This document shows positions 21,239 through 31,417 of a stretch of DNA of 64,000 nucleotides, one piece after another (position 1 is the stretch's first letter; each line of letters opens with the position of its first letter). Made by a program: the position numbers and the translations under genes. Origin of the DNA: DASQZK01 sp963763215 (lineage in GTDB: Bacteria > Bacteroidota > Bacteroidia > Bacteroidales > GCA-2748055); assembly GCA_963763215.1 (NCBI GenBank), contig CAVXNX010000017.1, positions 62,001 to 126,000 of the forward strand. Direction: 5' to 3'. The notes beneath the pieces are model-generated. The model saw only the letters and a program-made list of their open reading frames with translations. It was not told the DNA's origin and searched no databases.

Positions 21239-22926
21239 TTACCAGAAATAAACATAAAAGGCCACAATCACGGCGACGATGATCAGCGAACTGATAACAT
21301 CCCACTGATTCCAGCTGGCACGGGTGATAGCTTTCTGCTCCGGGCTGGCCGATCCGAGGTACAGCCCCTGAATTTTGGAGGCATCCATCTTTTCGGTGAA
21401 GAAGCTGACGACGATCATCAGCAGGATAATGATGACGAAGAGGGCGATCTCATAATGCAGCCAGTTTGGTGCGACGATGAGCTTGTAGAAAAACCCTTCA
21501 CCGGTTGTCTCACCATAATAGACCTTCATGCCGAGCCTGAGCATACCCAGGAAAAATCCCACGACGAGGCCGGTAAACCCGGCTTTTGGCGTGGTCCTTT
21601 TCGAAATGACGCCGAGGAGAAAAACAGCCGCTATGCCCGGAGCAAGGAGGGATTGCACATCCTGAAGGTAAGCATAGAGGACTTTCCCCAGATTTTTCAT
21701 CACGGGGATCCAGAGGATTCCCAGGATAACGATGACGATCGTGGCCAGACGGCCGACCATCACATAATGGCGTTCGGTAGCCTTGGGCCTGTATTTTTTG
21801 TAGAAGTCGACGGTGAAAAGCATGGCCGAGGAATTGAAAGAGAGCCGCCAGGGAGCTCATCAGGGCGGCCAGGATCCCTCCAACCACGATTCCGGTGAAG
21901 CCCCTCGGGAGGAGTTCTTTCACGAGGGTGGAGAATGCGGCGTCATTCGACGCCAGTTCGAGCATTGGCTTGTGGGTGGCCGGATCAATTTTCTGGGTCA
22001 GGGCGAAAGCGATCATCCCGGGGATGAGAAAGATGAACACGGGGGTCAGTTTGAGATACCCGCCGAAGATCGCCCCACGGCGTGACTGTTTCTGGTCACG
22101 GCCGGAAAGGACACGCTGGACGATGAACTGGTCGGTACACCAGTACCAGAAACCGATGATGGCCGATCCCAGCAGGACCCCGGTCCAGGGAAAATCCTTA
22201 TCATGCGCCGACCGGATGAGGCTGGTCATATTGTCACCGGCATGCATTGACGGGGACGGCGCGGCAGATCTGCATCATCTCCGACCAGCCCCCGAGTTTG
22301 ATCAGGCCGATAACCAGGATGGCGATCGAACCCAGGAGGAGGATCGGCGTCTGGAGCACTGAAGTGTAGAGTACGGCTTTCATTCCCCCGAAGGTGGTGT
22401 ATATTCCCGTGATCAGGACGAGACCTATAGCGCTCACCCAGAAGAAATCGATCTGCCAGTTCCAGATCCGGATGGAATCGATGCCAAAGACATCTTTAAA
22501 GACGACGCCCCCGGCATAGACCGTCACGGCAACCTTCGTCAGGATGTAACTGACCAGGGAGATGATCGAAAGAAATGACCTTGAATGTGAATTATACCGC
22601 CTTTCAAGGAACTCGGGCATGGTGAAGACGCCGCTTCGGGCATAGAAAGGAACGAAGACCCAGCCAAGGAGCAGGATGAGCCAACCGTGCATTTCCCAGT
22701 GGGCCATGGCCATGCCACTGGAGGCCCCGGCGCCGGCCAGTCCGACGAGATGTTCCGATCCAATATTGGAAGCAAAGATGGACGCCCCGATGGCGATCCA
22801 GGTGGCATCGCGGCCGGCCAGAAAATAATCCGAAGTGTCTTTATCCTTCTTTTTGAGAACCCATAAGATGATGCCAACCAGGCCCAGACAAAACAGGCCC
22901 AGGACGATCCAGTCGAGTGTAGCCAT
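21239..22926 (-). CDS. Sodium/solute symporter (SSS family)
   Basis: Na+-coupled sugar-type transporter of the solute:sodium symporter family (SGLT-like), about 562 residues, inner membrane. The ATG at 22926 starts MATLDWIVLGLFCLGLVGII. Seen: DYFLAGRDATWIAIGASIFASNIGSEHLVG (the SSS signature around helix 2), GVFTMPEFLERRYN, TFGGMKAVLYTSVLQ, FWYWCTDQFIVQRVLS and LAALMSSLAALFNS. The W-Y-W-C-T-D-Q motif and GSEHLVG are typical of the SGLT subgroup. Two lesions: the G-run 22252-22255 (one less restores RAVPSMHAGDNM) and the A-run 21837-21839 (restores ALFNSSAMLFTVDFY). It is followed on the same strand by araD and a glycosidase, so a pentose is the most likely cargo. Confidence 0.92.
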
Positions 22927-23157
22927 GTAGAGGTCGTTTTAGTCGTTGAAGTTTTCGAATGTCCGAAAAGGTCCAAATTGCAGGTTTGAAATTAAGCGGA
23001 TAGTCTGATAAAACAATGGGGTCTACTAATTTAGAATTATTTCAAACAAATTCACCCGAATTTATTTCCCTGTTAATCAGCATATTTCATAAACGATCTA
23101 AATCCTGCCCCGAAAGGCTCCGGATGCCCGGGATGTTGGAAAAATGGATTTAGTTCA

Positions 23158-23165
23158 TACATTTG
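23158..23165 (+). promoter_or_regulatory. -7 promoter motif (TACATTTG) of the second symporter
   Basis: TACATTTG is an exact TAnnTTTG match, 51 bp before the ATG at 23216. A TTGG at 23135-23138, 19 bp upstream, sits where the -33 TTTG box should be. Confidence 0.5.
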
Positions 23166-23215
23166 GAAGTGAAATTGAAAAAACATCCTGATTAACCTTT
23201 AAATAACCTCTGCGC

Positions 23216-24930
23216 ATGAACACATTCAACCTGACCTGGATCGATTATTCGATCATGCTGGTCTATATTGCCTTTGTGCTCGGTATCGGCTGGGCGTTGA
23301 AGCGGTATATGAAATCGTCGACCGCCTTTCTTGAAGCCGGACGGTCCATACCGGCCTGGATCACCGGGCTGGCCTTCATCTCCGCCAACCTGGGCGCCCT
23401 TGAAGTCATCGGTATGGCTGCCTCAGGTGCGAAATACGGAATGATGACCGTTCATTTTTACCTGGATCGGAGCCATCCCGGCGATGATCTTCCTCGGGAT
23501 ATTCATGATGCCTTTCTATTACGGATCGAAGGCCAGGTCGGTGCCCGAATACCTGAAGCTGAGGTTTGATGAAAAGACCCGGGGGCTCAATGCCTTCTCC
23601 TTTGCCATCATGACGATTTTTGCTTCGGGAATTTCGATGTATGCCCTGTCGATGCTGATGGAGACTCTCCTGGGTTGGAATTTCACCCTCAGCCTCGTGA
23701 TCTCGGCCATTATCGTCCTGGTCTATACTTACCTTGGCGGACTTTCGTCGGCGATCTACAATGAAGTCCTCCAGTTCTTCCTGATCGTCATCGGCTTTTT
23801 ACCGCTGGTGATCCTGGGGCTGATCGATATCGGCGGCTGGGAGCGGTCTGATGGACAAGCTCACCAACATCGCCGTGAATAACGGTCATAGTGCAGCCTA
23901 TTATACAAGTTCGTGGGCGCTCACCGGAAAACCCGGGTCCAATGCCATGGGTGTCGACTGGATCGGGGTCGTCATGGGACTGGGATTTGTGCTCTCCTTC
24001 GGTTACTGGTGTACGAACTTCCTGGTCGTCCAGCGGGCGATGGCTGCCGATTCGCTTTCCGCATCGCGGCGTACGCCTCTCATCGGTGCCCTTCCCAAGA
24101 TGTTCATCCCTGTCCTGGTTATCGTTCCGGGGATGATCGCCATTGTCCTGATGAACATGAATCCCGGATTCCTGCCCACCAAAGTCGGATCGGGCGATAT
24201 CAACTACGATATGGTCATCCCGCAGCTGCTGATGAAGTATTTCCCCACCGGTGTTCTGGGTCTCGGGCTCACTGCACTGCTGGCATCGTTCATGTCGGGT
24301 ATGGCCGGCAACGTTTCTGCATTCAACACCATCTGGACCTATGACATTTACCAGAGTTATATCCGGCCGGGCAAATCCGACAAGCATTACCTGCATGTCG
24401 GACAGCTGACCACGATTTTCGGGATCCTGGTCAGTATTCTTGCCGCCTATGTTGCCCGGATGTTCAACAATGTGATGGACTTCCTCCAGCTGATCTTTGC
24501 CTTCATCAATGCGCCCCTGTTTGCCACCTTCCTCCTGGGGATGTTCTGGAAGAGGGCGACCGGGCACGGCGCTTTCTTGGGCCTTTTCTCAGGGATCATC
24601 GCTGCGGCCATTCATCACGGCCTCACCCAGCCTTTCGGCGCATCCTCAGTGATTAAAGGCGGCTGGCTTGGAACCGTGGTGCACATCTATCCGAGCGAAA
24701 TGGCCCAGAACTTCTGGACAGCCATCTATGCTTTCGTCACGGCATTTGTTCTGACCGTTGTCATCTCGCTGTTCACCAAACAGCTGAAAACGGACGGTGA
24801 ACTGAAAGGCCTGGTTTATTCACTCACACCGAAGCCGGAAGACGATTCAAAGCACTGGTACCAGAAACCCGTCGTTATGGCTTTCATCGTCGGTGCTATT
24901 GCCGTCACGTTAACAGTTATTTTCTGGTAA
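23216..24930 (+). CDS. Sodium/solute symporter (SSS family), second copy
   Basis: Second SSS-family Na+ symporter, about 571 residues, only distantly like the divergent one at 21239-22926. Seen: STAFLEAGRSIPAWITGLAFISANLGALEVIGMAA (SSS signature), SVPEYLKLRFDE, YTYLGGLSSAIYNEVLQFF, FGYWCTNFLVVQRAMAA, LLASFMSGMAGN. Two single-base insertions: near 23461 (restores HFYWIGAIPAMIFLG) and near 23840 (restores GGWSGLMDKLTNIAVNN). Twenty bases after its stop lies a small two-helix protein that may be an accessory subunit. The substrate is a sugar by family analogy; the long loop SSWALTGKPGSNAMGVDW is also seen in Bacteroidota sugar symporters, from memory. Confidence 0.92.
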
Positions 24931-24949
24931 TCTTAAAAAACGAAATACT

Positions 24950-25202
24950 ATGGGCTTAGATATAAAAATTCCGATCGGGCTGATGTTTTCCATCTTCGGA
25001 ATCCTCCTTACCGCCGTGGGAGTCGTTCACCAACGGGAATTCGATGTATAACATGTCGATGGGCATTAACATCAACCTCTGGACAGGATTGGGCATGCTG
25101 GCCTTCGGAGCCTTCATGCTGCTGACCTCAAACCTCGTGAAGAAAGGAAAAATTCAAAAGGATTACGGGATTCCGGTGGACGAGGATAAAGAACCCGTTT
25201 AA
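24950..25202 (+). CDS. Small two-helix membrane protein, probable symporter accessory protein
   Basis: About 84 residues after repair. It starts at the ATG 24950, only 20 bp after the symporter stop. It has two hydrophobic helices (LMFSIFGILLTAVGVF and LWTGLGMLAFGAFMLL) separated by TNGNSMYNMSMGININ, and a charged tail ending DEDKEPV. One extra base near 25023 breaks the frame. The tight spacing suggests co-translation with the symporter. Small membrane partners are known for some SSS proteins; I cannot assign this one to a named family. Confidence 0.65.
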
Positions 25203-25242
25203 GGATCCGCGAACACAAACCTCCCAGATATCCCTTCCCCTG

Positions 25243-25297
25243 ACCTCCTGTCCGGATGCATGTCTTTCAGGCATTTGTCCCGGCACGGAGGTTTTTT
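25243..25297 (+). terminator. Candidate terminator after the symporter/small-protein operon
   Basis: ACCTCC pairs with GGAGGT and CCGG with CCGG further in, with internal loops; a run of six T follows at 25292-25297. The stem is imperfect. Confidence 0.4.
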
Positions 25298-25397
25298 CAT
25301 GGTCTTTTCTCCCTCTCCCGGGGCCGGATGATGAACGGAAATCTCCGGGACGGGAAACCTCTTCTTTAACCGGAACTCCCGCTTTGATGCATTTGGA

Positions 25398-26312
25398 TCA
25401 ACGGTCAGGCTCCCGTTTACGCCGGCTCATGATCACGATGGAAGCCCCGGTAAAGACAATGGCAGCTCCGGCGATGCTCAGGGTCGTGAAATGTTCGGGA
25501 GCGATCCAGGTCACGGAAGCCTCGGCCAGTATGGCCATGGCAATGAAGGTGATGACCGGGTTAAGGGTGATGATCACGCTGATCTTGTTGGCTTCTGCAT
25601 ATTTCAGGGCCAGCGCCAGCGATCCGTAAGCCAGAAGGGTGTTCAGCCCGAGGAAGATGAGAAGGAGCCAGTCACCGGCATGAAGGGTCGGAAATTTGTC
25701 AAACTCCACAAAAGGCAGGAACATCAGCGAGCAGAACCCATAAATCATCAGGTTCAGAAAGTTCGGGTCCCATTTCCTGACGAGGGTTTTCTGGATCACC
25801 GAGAAAACAGCCCATGAAAGGCCGCCGAGGATTACCAGGATGATCCCTTTCGTATATCCGGCCGTGGCAACCGCAGGCTCCCCGGCCTGTTCGGAATAAA
25901 AGAGAGTGAACCCGGCGAGAAGAAGGATAAAGCCCGCGGCATGCTTCCAGTTCAGTTTTTCCCTGAAGATGAAAATCCCGGCGAAGGCCAGGCTCACCGG
26001 GCCAATCTGGATGAAGACCTGAGCATTGGAGGGGGTGGTGTAACTCAGGCCCGTAATGAAGCCCAGGTAATTGAAGCCCAGGAAAGCCGCCGCAACGAAT
26101 ATGGGCCAGGGCGGGCGCTTCAGTGACTTACGCCGGAGATTTCCCGTGAAAAAAAGCACGATCGCCAGGATAACGAAGGCCACTGTGAACCGGAACCAGA
26201 CCACCGAAACCGGGTTCAGGTCAGACAAGGAGACCTTTAGCGCAATGGCAAGAAATCCCCATAACAGCGCCGTCAACCCGGCATAAAGAAGTCCTTTGGT
26301 TTGATCTCTCAT
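25398..26312 (-). CDS. EamA/DMT-family transporter
   Basis: Inner-membrane transporter of the drug/metabolite superfamily, 304 residues, ten predicted helices in two EamA halves. First half: GLLYAGLTALLWGFLAIALKV through VFIQIGPVSLAFAGIFIFREKLNWKHAAGFILLLAG. Second half: GIILVILGGLSWAVFSVIQKTLVRKW through IITLNPVITFIAMAILAEA and IAGAAIVFTGASIVI. The frame is intact and starts with the ATG at 26312. Substrates in this family vary (amino acids, metabolites, drugs) and cannot be predicted. It is a monocistronic gene with its own promoter motif. Confidence 0.9.
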   Translation of the reverse strand: MRDQTKGLLYAGLTALLWGFLAIALKVSLSDLNPVSVVWFRFTVAFVILAIVLFFTGNLRRKSLKRPPWPIFVAAAFLGFNYLGFITGLSYTTPSNAQVFIQIGPVSLAFAGIFIFREKLNWKHAAGFILLLAGFTLFYSEQAGEPAVATAGYTKGIILVILGGLSWAVFSVIQKTLVRKWDPNFLNLMIYGFCSLMFLPFVEFDKFPTLHAGDWLLLIFLGLNTLLAYGSLALALKYAEANKISVIITLNPVITFIAMAILAEASVTWIAPEHFTTLSIAGAAIVFTGASIVIMSRRKREPDR

Positions 26313-26335
26313 ACAAATTGATGCGTTGAAGCAGG

Positions 26336-26343
26336 CAAAAGTA
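26336..26343 (-). promoter_or_regulatory. -7 promoter motif of the EamA transporter
   Basis: The plus strand reads CAAAAGTA (TACTTTTG on the minus strand), 24 bp before the ATG at 26312. Confidence 0.5.
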
Positions 26344-26521
26344 ATGGAATTTTTTCCCTTATACCGACAATAAAAAATAAATTGACTAATTTCATCCGTT
26401 CACAGGATGCCGGGATTTCGAACGGAAGACAGACCAGATGACCGGGCGGCACAAAAGATAAAGTGGAAAGAATAACCGGCAAACCACAGCGGCGCAAATG
26501 AATCACTTAAAAATACAGGAC

Positions 26522-27239
26522 ATGAACAGAACATTTTCAGGTATCGGCATGGCGATCCTCTGCCTTGCCGCCACAACCTCATGTAACCAGCCGGGAAAGG
26601 CCGGTTCAACGGAAAAAGACACCTCAACGGATGGATGGGTCTCCATGTTTGACGGAAAAACGCTCAACGGATGGCATTCCTTTCAATTCCGACTCGGTGA
26701 GCGGCTGGGTCGTTTCAGACGGATGTCTCACCGGGCTTGGGGAAGGCAGCGACCTCACGGGCGACCTGGTGACAGATAAGACCTATGGCAATTTTGAACT
26801 GAGCCTCGAATGGAAAATCGCCCCGGGAGGGAACAGTGGCATCATGTTTCATGTTATTGAAGATGGAAAGCACAAGACGACCTACGAGACCGGCCCGGAA
26901 TACCAGCTGATCGACGATGCAGGCTATCCCGGCAAACTCGAGGAATGGCAGAAGACAGCAGCAAATTACGCCATGCACCTGCCTGAGAATAAAGTTCTGA
27001 AACCCGTCGGGGAATTCAATACCACACGCATCGTGGTCAACGGCCCCCACGTGGAACACTGGCTCAACGGGAAGAAAGTTCTCGAATATGAGATGTGGAC
27101 GGATGACTGGAAATCACGCGTCGAAAATGGAAAGTGGAAAGATTACCCGGATTACGGGAAAGCGGCTTCCGGCCATATTGCTCTCCAGGACCATGGCAGT
27201 AAGATTTGGTTCAGGGATATAAAAATCAAAGAATTGTAG
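26522..27239 (+). CDS. DUF1080 / 3-keto-disaccharide hydrolase-like lipoprotein
   Basis: About 238 residues, concanavalin-type fold of the DUF1080 family, members of which were shown to hydrolyse 3-keto-glycosides. The ATG at 26522 gives a lipoprotein signal (MAILCLAATTSC). Seen: WVSMFDGKTLNGWHS, SGWVVSDGCLTG, DLVTDKTYGNFELSLEWKIAPGGNSGIMFHV, GPEYQLIDD, NTTRIVVNGPHVEHWLNGKKVLEYE and SGHIALQDHGSKIWFRDIKIKEL, all canonical. An extra T in 26681-26683 breaks the frame; corrected it reads WHSFNSDSVSGW. Its stop is one base before the start of the M1 peptidase gene, so the two are probably co-transcribed. Confidence 0.92.
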
Positions 27240-27240
27240 G

Positions 27241-29127
27241 ATGACGAGTGGACGTTCCCACCTTCTGCTTCTGACCGCGTTTTTGTTTGTCATCTCCGTT
27301 TCCTACGGGCAGGAAAATGCATTGTATATTCCGAGGGATATCCAGGCTGCCTATGACCGGGGAACCCGTTCGTACGACGGGAATCCCGGCGGGAATTATT
27401 TTCAGAACCGGGTGGATTACCGGATCTCTGCCGATGTCGACCCGGTGAACCATACCCTCAATGGCCGTGAAATGATCACGTTTCATAACAACAGCCCGGT
27501 CGACCTGAAGGCCATCGGACTCCGCTTCTATCAGGACATTTTTCTGAAAGGCGGAACCCGAGGCCGGAAAGTGAATCCCGGCGACCTGACCGACGGTGTC
27601 AGCCTGACCTCCCTGACGATCAACAATGTCCGTGTCGACCTCGGTAAAGATGCTGACGTCATTTACGAATCGCAGACCAATTCCTTCTACAAGATCAAAG
27701 CCCCGGCGGGATCGGTCAATACCATTGAGGCCACCTGGTCGCTGACCTTCCCGTCGCACAAGGAAGAGAGGATGGGCGGCATCGACGACAGTTCCTTTTT
27801 CATTGCCTACTGGTTCCCCCAGGTCGCTGTCTTCGATGATGTCGACGGCTGGGATACCTTCGACTATAACAATGTCGCTGAGATGTACAATGAATTCGGC
27901 GATTTCGACGTCACCATCCGGGTGCCGGAAAAATTCGTCGTCTGGGCAACCGGTGAGCTTCAGAACCCCGACAGTGTGCTGAGCAAAACCTGCCTGGAGA
28001 AATACCGCAAGGCCAGGTCGGGGAAGAAAATCATCCACATCATTGCGAATAAGGATATCCGGAAAGACAATGTCACCCGGAAAGGGGAAAATGCATGGAA
28101 TTTCCGGGCCTCCAATGTGAGCGATTTCGCCTTTGGCATCAGTGACCACTATCTTTGGGATGCGTCGATGATGAAGGTGGACAGCGCCCGGGAAGTGTTT
28201 GTCCAGAGCGCATACCTGGCCAGTTCAACCTACTATAAACCGGTGGCGGAGATGACGCGGTTTGTCCTCTCCGAGCTTTCTGACAGCATTTACGGTACCC
28301 CCTTCCCCTACCCTTCCATCACCGTTTTCAACGGGGATGACGGTATGGAGTTCCCGATGATCGTGAATGATGAAGAAGAGGAAAGTGAAGCAGGAACATG
28401 GTATCTCACCGCCCACGAAGTCTCGCACACCTACCTGCCCTTCCTGGTCGGAATAAACCAGCGAAGATACGGCTGGATGGATGAAGGAATGACCACTATG
28501 GTCGGTTGTGAAATCCACGGGAAAAAGACCAGCCTTTACGACCTGAGAGGGATGTACCTTCGTGTCTATCCGCAAATTGCCGGTACGCAGGAAGATGTCC
28601 CGACGATCGTGAACTCCAGCTACCTCTCCGATGATATCTTCCAGCAGCATGAATATATGCGTCCCAGCATGGCATTCTGGACACTGCAGGATATTCTCGG
28701 CCCGGAGATGTTCAAAAAATGCCTCCATGGCTTTGTCACGCGCTGGGCTGGAAAACACCCCACGCCGTATGATTTTTTCTTTACCTTTAACGATATCAGC
28801 GGTGAAAATCTCAACTGGTACTGGCAACCCTGGTTTTTGGGTTTTCATTACCCCGACCTGGCCATCACCAAAGTTGACAGCTCGGGTGGTGAATATGCCG
28901 TCACCCTCGAGAACAAAGGAGGGATGCCGTTCCCTTCAAGTCTCGAAGTCCGGTTCTCCGATTCCTCCACACGGATGATCCCTGTGGATGCCAGGGTATG
29001 GGCGGAAAGTAACACGCATATTATTAAGCTGGACAAAAACAAAACGATATCCGCTCTTGTTCTTCACACGGAAGGTTACCCCGACAGTGACTCCGAGAAC
29101 AATCATTACCCCTCCCAGGATGAATAG
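27241..29127 (+). CDS. M1-family zinc metallopeptidase
   Basis: Secreted or periplasmic peptidase of 628 residues with signal peptide (HLLLLTAFLFVISVSYG). The catalytic zinc site is visible: HEVSH near residue 392 and the third ligand Glu in YGWMDEGMTTM about 20 residues later. The exopeptidase (GAMEN-equivalent) motif appears as DDGMEFPM. The N-terminal beta-domain begins DYRISADVDPVNHTLNGREMITFHN, typical for M1. The C-terminal part (YPDLAITKVDSS) is beta-rich. The frame is intact. The ATG follows the DUF1080 stop by one base. Peptide specificity cannot be read. Confidence 0.92.
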   Translation: MTSGRSHLLLLTAFLFVISVSYGQENALYIPRDIQAAYDRGTRSYDGNPGGNYFQNRVDYRISADVDPVNHTLNGREMITFHNNSPVDLKAIGLRFYQDIFLKGGTRGRKVNPGDLTDGVSLTSLTINNVRVDLGKDADVIYESQTNSFYKIKAPAGSVNTIEATWSLTFPSHKEERMGGIDDSSFFIAYWFPQVAVFDDVDGWDTFDYNNVAEMYNEFGDFDVTIRVPEKFVVWATGELQNPDSVLSKTCLEKYRKARSGKKIIHIIANKDIRKDNVTRKGENAWNFRASNVSDFAFGISDHYLWDASMMKVDSAREVFVQSAYLASSTYYKPVAEMTRFVLSELSDSIYGTPFPYPSITVFNGDDGMEFPMIVNDEEEESEAGTWYLTAHEVSHTYLPFLVGINQRRYGWMDEGMTTMVGCEIHGKKTSLYDLRGMYLRVYPQIAGTQEDVPTIVNSSYLSDDIFQQHEYMRPSMAFWTLQDILGPEMFKKCLHGFVTRWAGKHPTPYDFFFTFNDISGENLNWYWQPWFLGFHYPDLAITKVDSSGGEYAVTLENKGGMPFPSSLEVRFSDSSTRMIPVDARVWAESNTHIIKLDKNKTISALVLHTEGYPDSDSENNHYPSQDE

Positions 29128-29165
29128 AGGGTAATCTCCAGTGTTAACCCCATTCCCAAACGAAG

Positions 29166-30174
29166 ATGAAAGTAGCGATATTCAGCACCAAAACGTACGA
29201 TCAGGAATATTTCGATCGGTTCAATAAGAAGCAGCACGAGTTGACCTATTTCGATGTTTCCCTGAAATCCTCCACCGCCAAACTGGCATCGGGTTTTGAT
29301 GTCGTGTGTGCCTTTGTGAACGACAGGATCAATCACGAGACCATCGCCGAGCTGGCTTCGCACAATATCGGACTGATCGCCCTGCGATGTGCGGGCTTCA
29401 ACCAGGTTGACCTGGAAGCGGCAGCGAAATTCGGCATCCGTGTCATGCGTGTTCCGGCCTACTCTCCCCATGCCGTAGCCGAACATGCCGTGGCCCTGAT
29501 CCTCAGCCTGAACCGGAAGATCCACAAGGCCTACAACAGGGTCAGGGATAATAATTTCAGCCTTGAACGTCTCGTCGGGTTCGACCTGTACGAAAAAACC
29601 GTCGGTGTGGTGGGCACGGGAAATATTGGACAGGGCTTTCGGGAAAATCATGCTGGGCTTCGGATGCAAGGTGATTGCCTATGATGTTCACAAAAATGCC
29701 GAGGCGGAAAATGACGGCATCATCTACACCGACCTGACCACCCTTTTCCAGGAAGCCGACATCGTCTCCCTGCATTGCCCGCTCACGCCATCAACCTACC
29801 AGCTCATCAACAAGCATACCCTGGAAATGATGAAGAAGGGCGTCATGCTCATCAACACCAGCCGCGGTAAGCTCATCAATACGGCCGATGTCATCGAGGC
29901 TCTCAAGGAACGGCATCTCGGTTACCTCGGCATCGATGTCTATGCAGAAGAGGAAAAACTCTTCTTCAGGGACCTTTCCGAGCGGATCATCGACGATGAA
30001 ATGATCATGCGGCTCAATACCTTCCCCAATGTCCTCATTACGGCCCACCAGGGGTTCCTTACCCAGGAGGCCCTGGAGGGGATCACCCGGACCACGCTTC
30101 AGAATATTTCCGACTACGCTGCCGGCAGGTCAACGATCAATGAAGTATCTTTGGAAAAAGTCGATTCCAAATGA
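29166..30174 (+). CDS. ldhA: D-lactate dehydrogenase (2-hydroxyacid dehydrogenase)
   Basis: NADH-dependent fermentative reduction of pyruvate to D-lactate; cytoplasmic, about 336 residues. Seen: MKVAIFSTKTYDQEYF (LdhA-type start), ALRCAGFNQVDLEAA with the substrate-binding Arg, VPAYSPHAVAEHAVAL, the nucleotide fold VGVVGTGNIG, HCPLTPSTYQLIN, LINTSRGKLINT, GIDVYAEEE with the catalytic Glu, and TAHQGFLTQEAL with the catalytic His. An extra base near 29630 breaks the frame; corrected it reads GTGNIGRAFGKIMLGFGC. The stop overlaps the ATG of the tag gene (ATGA), so the two are probably translationally coupled. Confidence 0.94.
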
Positions 30175-30750
30175 CGTTCGGAGAACACGTTACAACGCTG
30201 CGGATGGAGCGGGAACAATCCTTTGTATATCCGCTATCACGATCATGAATGGGGCGTGCCTGTCCATGATGAGATCCGGCATTTTGAATTTCTCATGCTC
30301 GAATCGGCACAAGCCGGCCTGTCCTGGCTCACCATCCTCCGGAAACGGGAAAATTACCGGGTAGCATTCGACGGGTTCAACCCGGAAAAGATCGCCCGTT
30401 ATGATGATCGGAAAATCGCCGCCCTGCTCCAGAATCCGGGAATTGTCAGGAACAGGCTGAAAATTAAATCGGCGGTGAACAATGCCGGGAAATTTCTCGA
30501 TATTGCCGCGGAATTCGGAAGTTTTGACCGGTACATCTGGCAGTTCACCGACGGAAAACCCATCATCAATCATTTTCACGATCTGGGTGAAATTCCGGCA
30601 AGCACGCCGCTTTCCGATACCATATCAAAAGATTTGAAAAAGAGAGGATTCACTTTTACGGGTACGACCATTATCTACGCCCACATGCAGGCGACAGGTA
30701 TCGTCAATGATCACCTGGTGACCTGTTTCCGGCACCGGGAACTGTCCTGA
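30171..30750 (+). CDS. tag: DNA-3-methyladenine glycosylase I
   Basis: Base-excision repair enzyme removing 3-methyladenine from alkylated DNA; about 193 residues. Zinc ligands are visible: Cys in RCGW, His in YIRYHDHEWG, and His/Cys in NDHLVTCFRH. The stretch FLMLESAQAGLSWLTILRKRENYRVAF is diagnostic. I place the start at the ATG 30171, which overlaps the ldhA stop. The N-terminus then needs one base removed near 30194 to read MTFGEHVTRCGWSGNNPLYIRYH. Without that repair only an internal TTG start would be left, and it would lack the first zinc ligand. Confidence 0.92.
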
Positions 30751-30752
30751 TT

Positions 30753-31151
30753 TCAGTCAAAGAGCTCTTCATCCCTGATCAGGAGAAGGATGGCCGAATG
30801 CGGGATGATCAGGTATTTCTCATTGTTGAATTCAATTTCCCAGCCGCTGTTCTGAAGGTAAACTGCCAGGTCGCCTGCTTTTGGCTGAAGGGGGACATAT
30901 TTCACGTTTTCACCGGTCGCCTTCCAGGGTTCATCACTTTCGCTGATGACCGGAATGGGATAGCCCGGACCGACTTTAAGCACATAACCGCTGTGGATCT
31001 TTTCATTCTCCGTCACATTGGGGGGAAGATAGAGGCCCGATTTCGTTCTCATCTGATCGCTCTTGGGTTTGACCAGGACCCGGTCGCCGACAAGGATGAA
31101 TTTATTCAGATCTTTTTCGTCAATATTGAGGATCATAAGTGCGGTTTTCAT
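30753..31151 (-). CDS. GroES-like co-chaperonin with an inserted loop
   Basis: About 132 residues from the ATG at 31151 (a TTG four codons upstream is possible). It shows the GroES fold: FILVGDRVLVKPKSDQMRTKSGLYLPPN, GYVLKVGPG, KAGDLAVYLQNSGWEIEFNNEKYLIIPHSAILLLI. Canonical GroES is about 95 residues; this one has roughly 15 extra residues at the front and an insertion of about 25 (YPIPVISESDEPWKATGENV) after the GPG turn. No groL gene is adjacent. It is likely a Bacteroidota-specific GroES paralogue of unknown partner. It is convergent with tag, with two bases between the stops. Confidence 0.85.
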   Translation of the reverse strand: MKTALMILNIDEKDLNKFILVGDRVLVKPKSDQMRTKSGLYLPPNVTENEKIHSGYVLKVGPGYPIPVISESDEPWKATGENVKYVPLQPKAGDLAVYLQNSGWEIEFNNEKYLIIPHSAILLLIRDEELFD

Positions 31152-31417
31152 GGCATCAGTCAAAAAACCTGCCGTTCTCCCGTTCTGTCAGTTTTTTCCG
31201 TTTTTTTTGGCTCAGCGGCCTGAAAACCGGCAATAATTTCAGTTATGCCGGGTGCGGACCGACGATGATGTCAGTTCCCCATACCGGCGGATCCCTTCCT
31301 GTCAAGGAGAACCCCTGGTTCAGTCGCAAAACTTTACCTTGAAACTATCGGCTATCTGATCAAAGTGTAGTAATTTTATCCCCAACCTGACGAACCCGAA
31401 AAATCTCTTACATCCAT

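Noticed and set aside
21239..24930. Recent duplication of the two SSS symporters
   Set aside because: They share only family motifs and differ throughout, so they are old paralogues or independent acquisitions.
27226..28149. 307-codon minus-strand open frame opposite the M1 peptidase
   Set aside because: Antisense shadow of an intact gene with a recognisable zinc site; its translation resembles no family.
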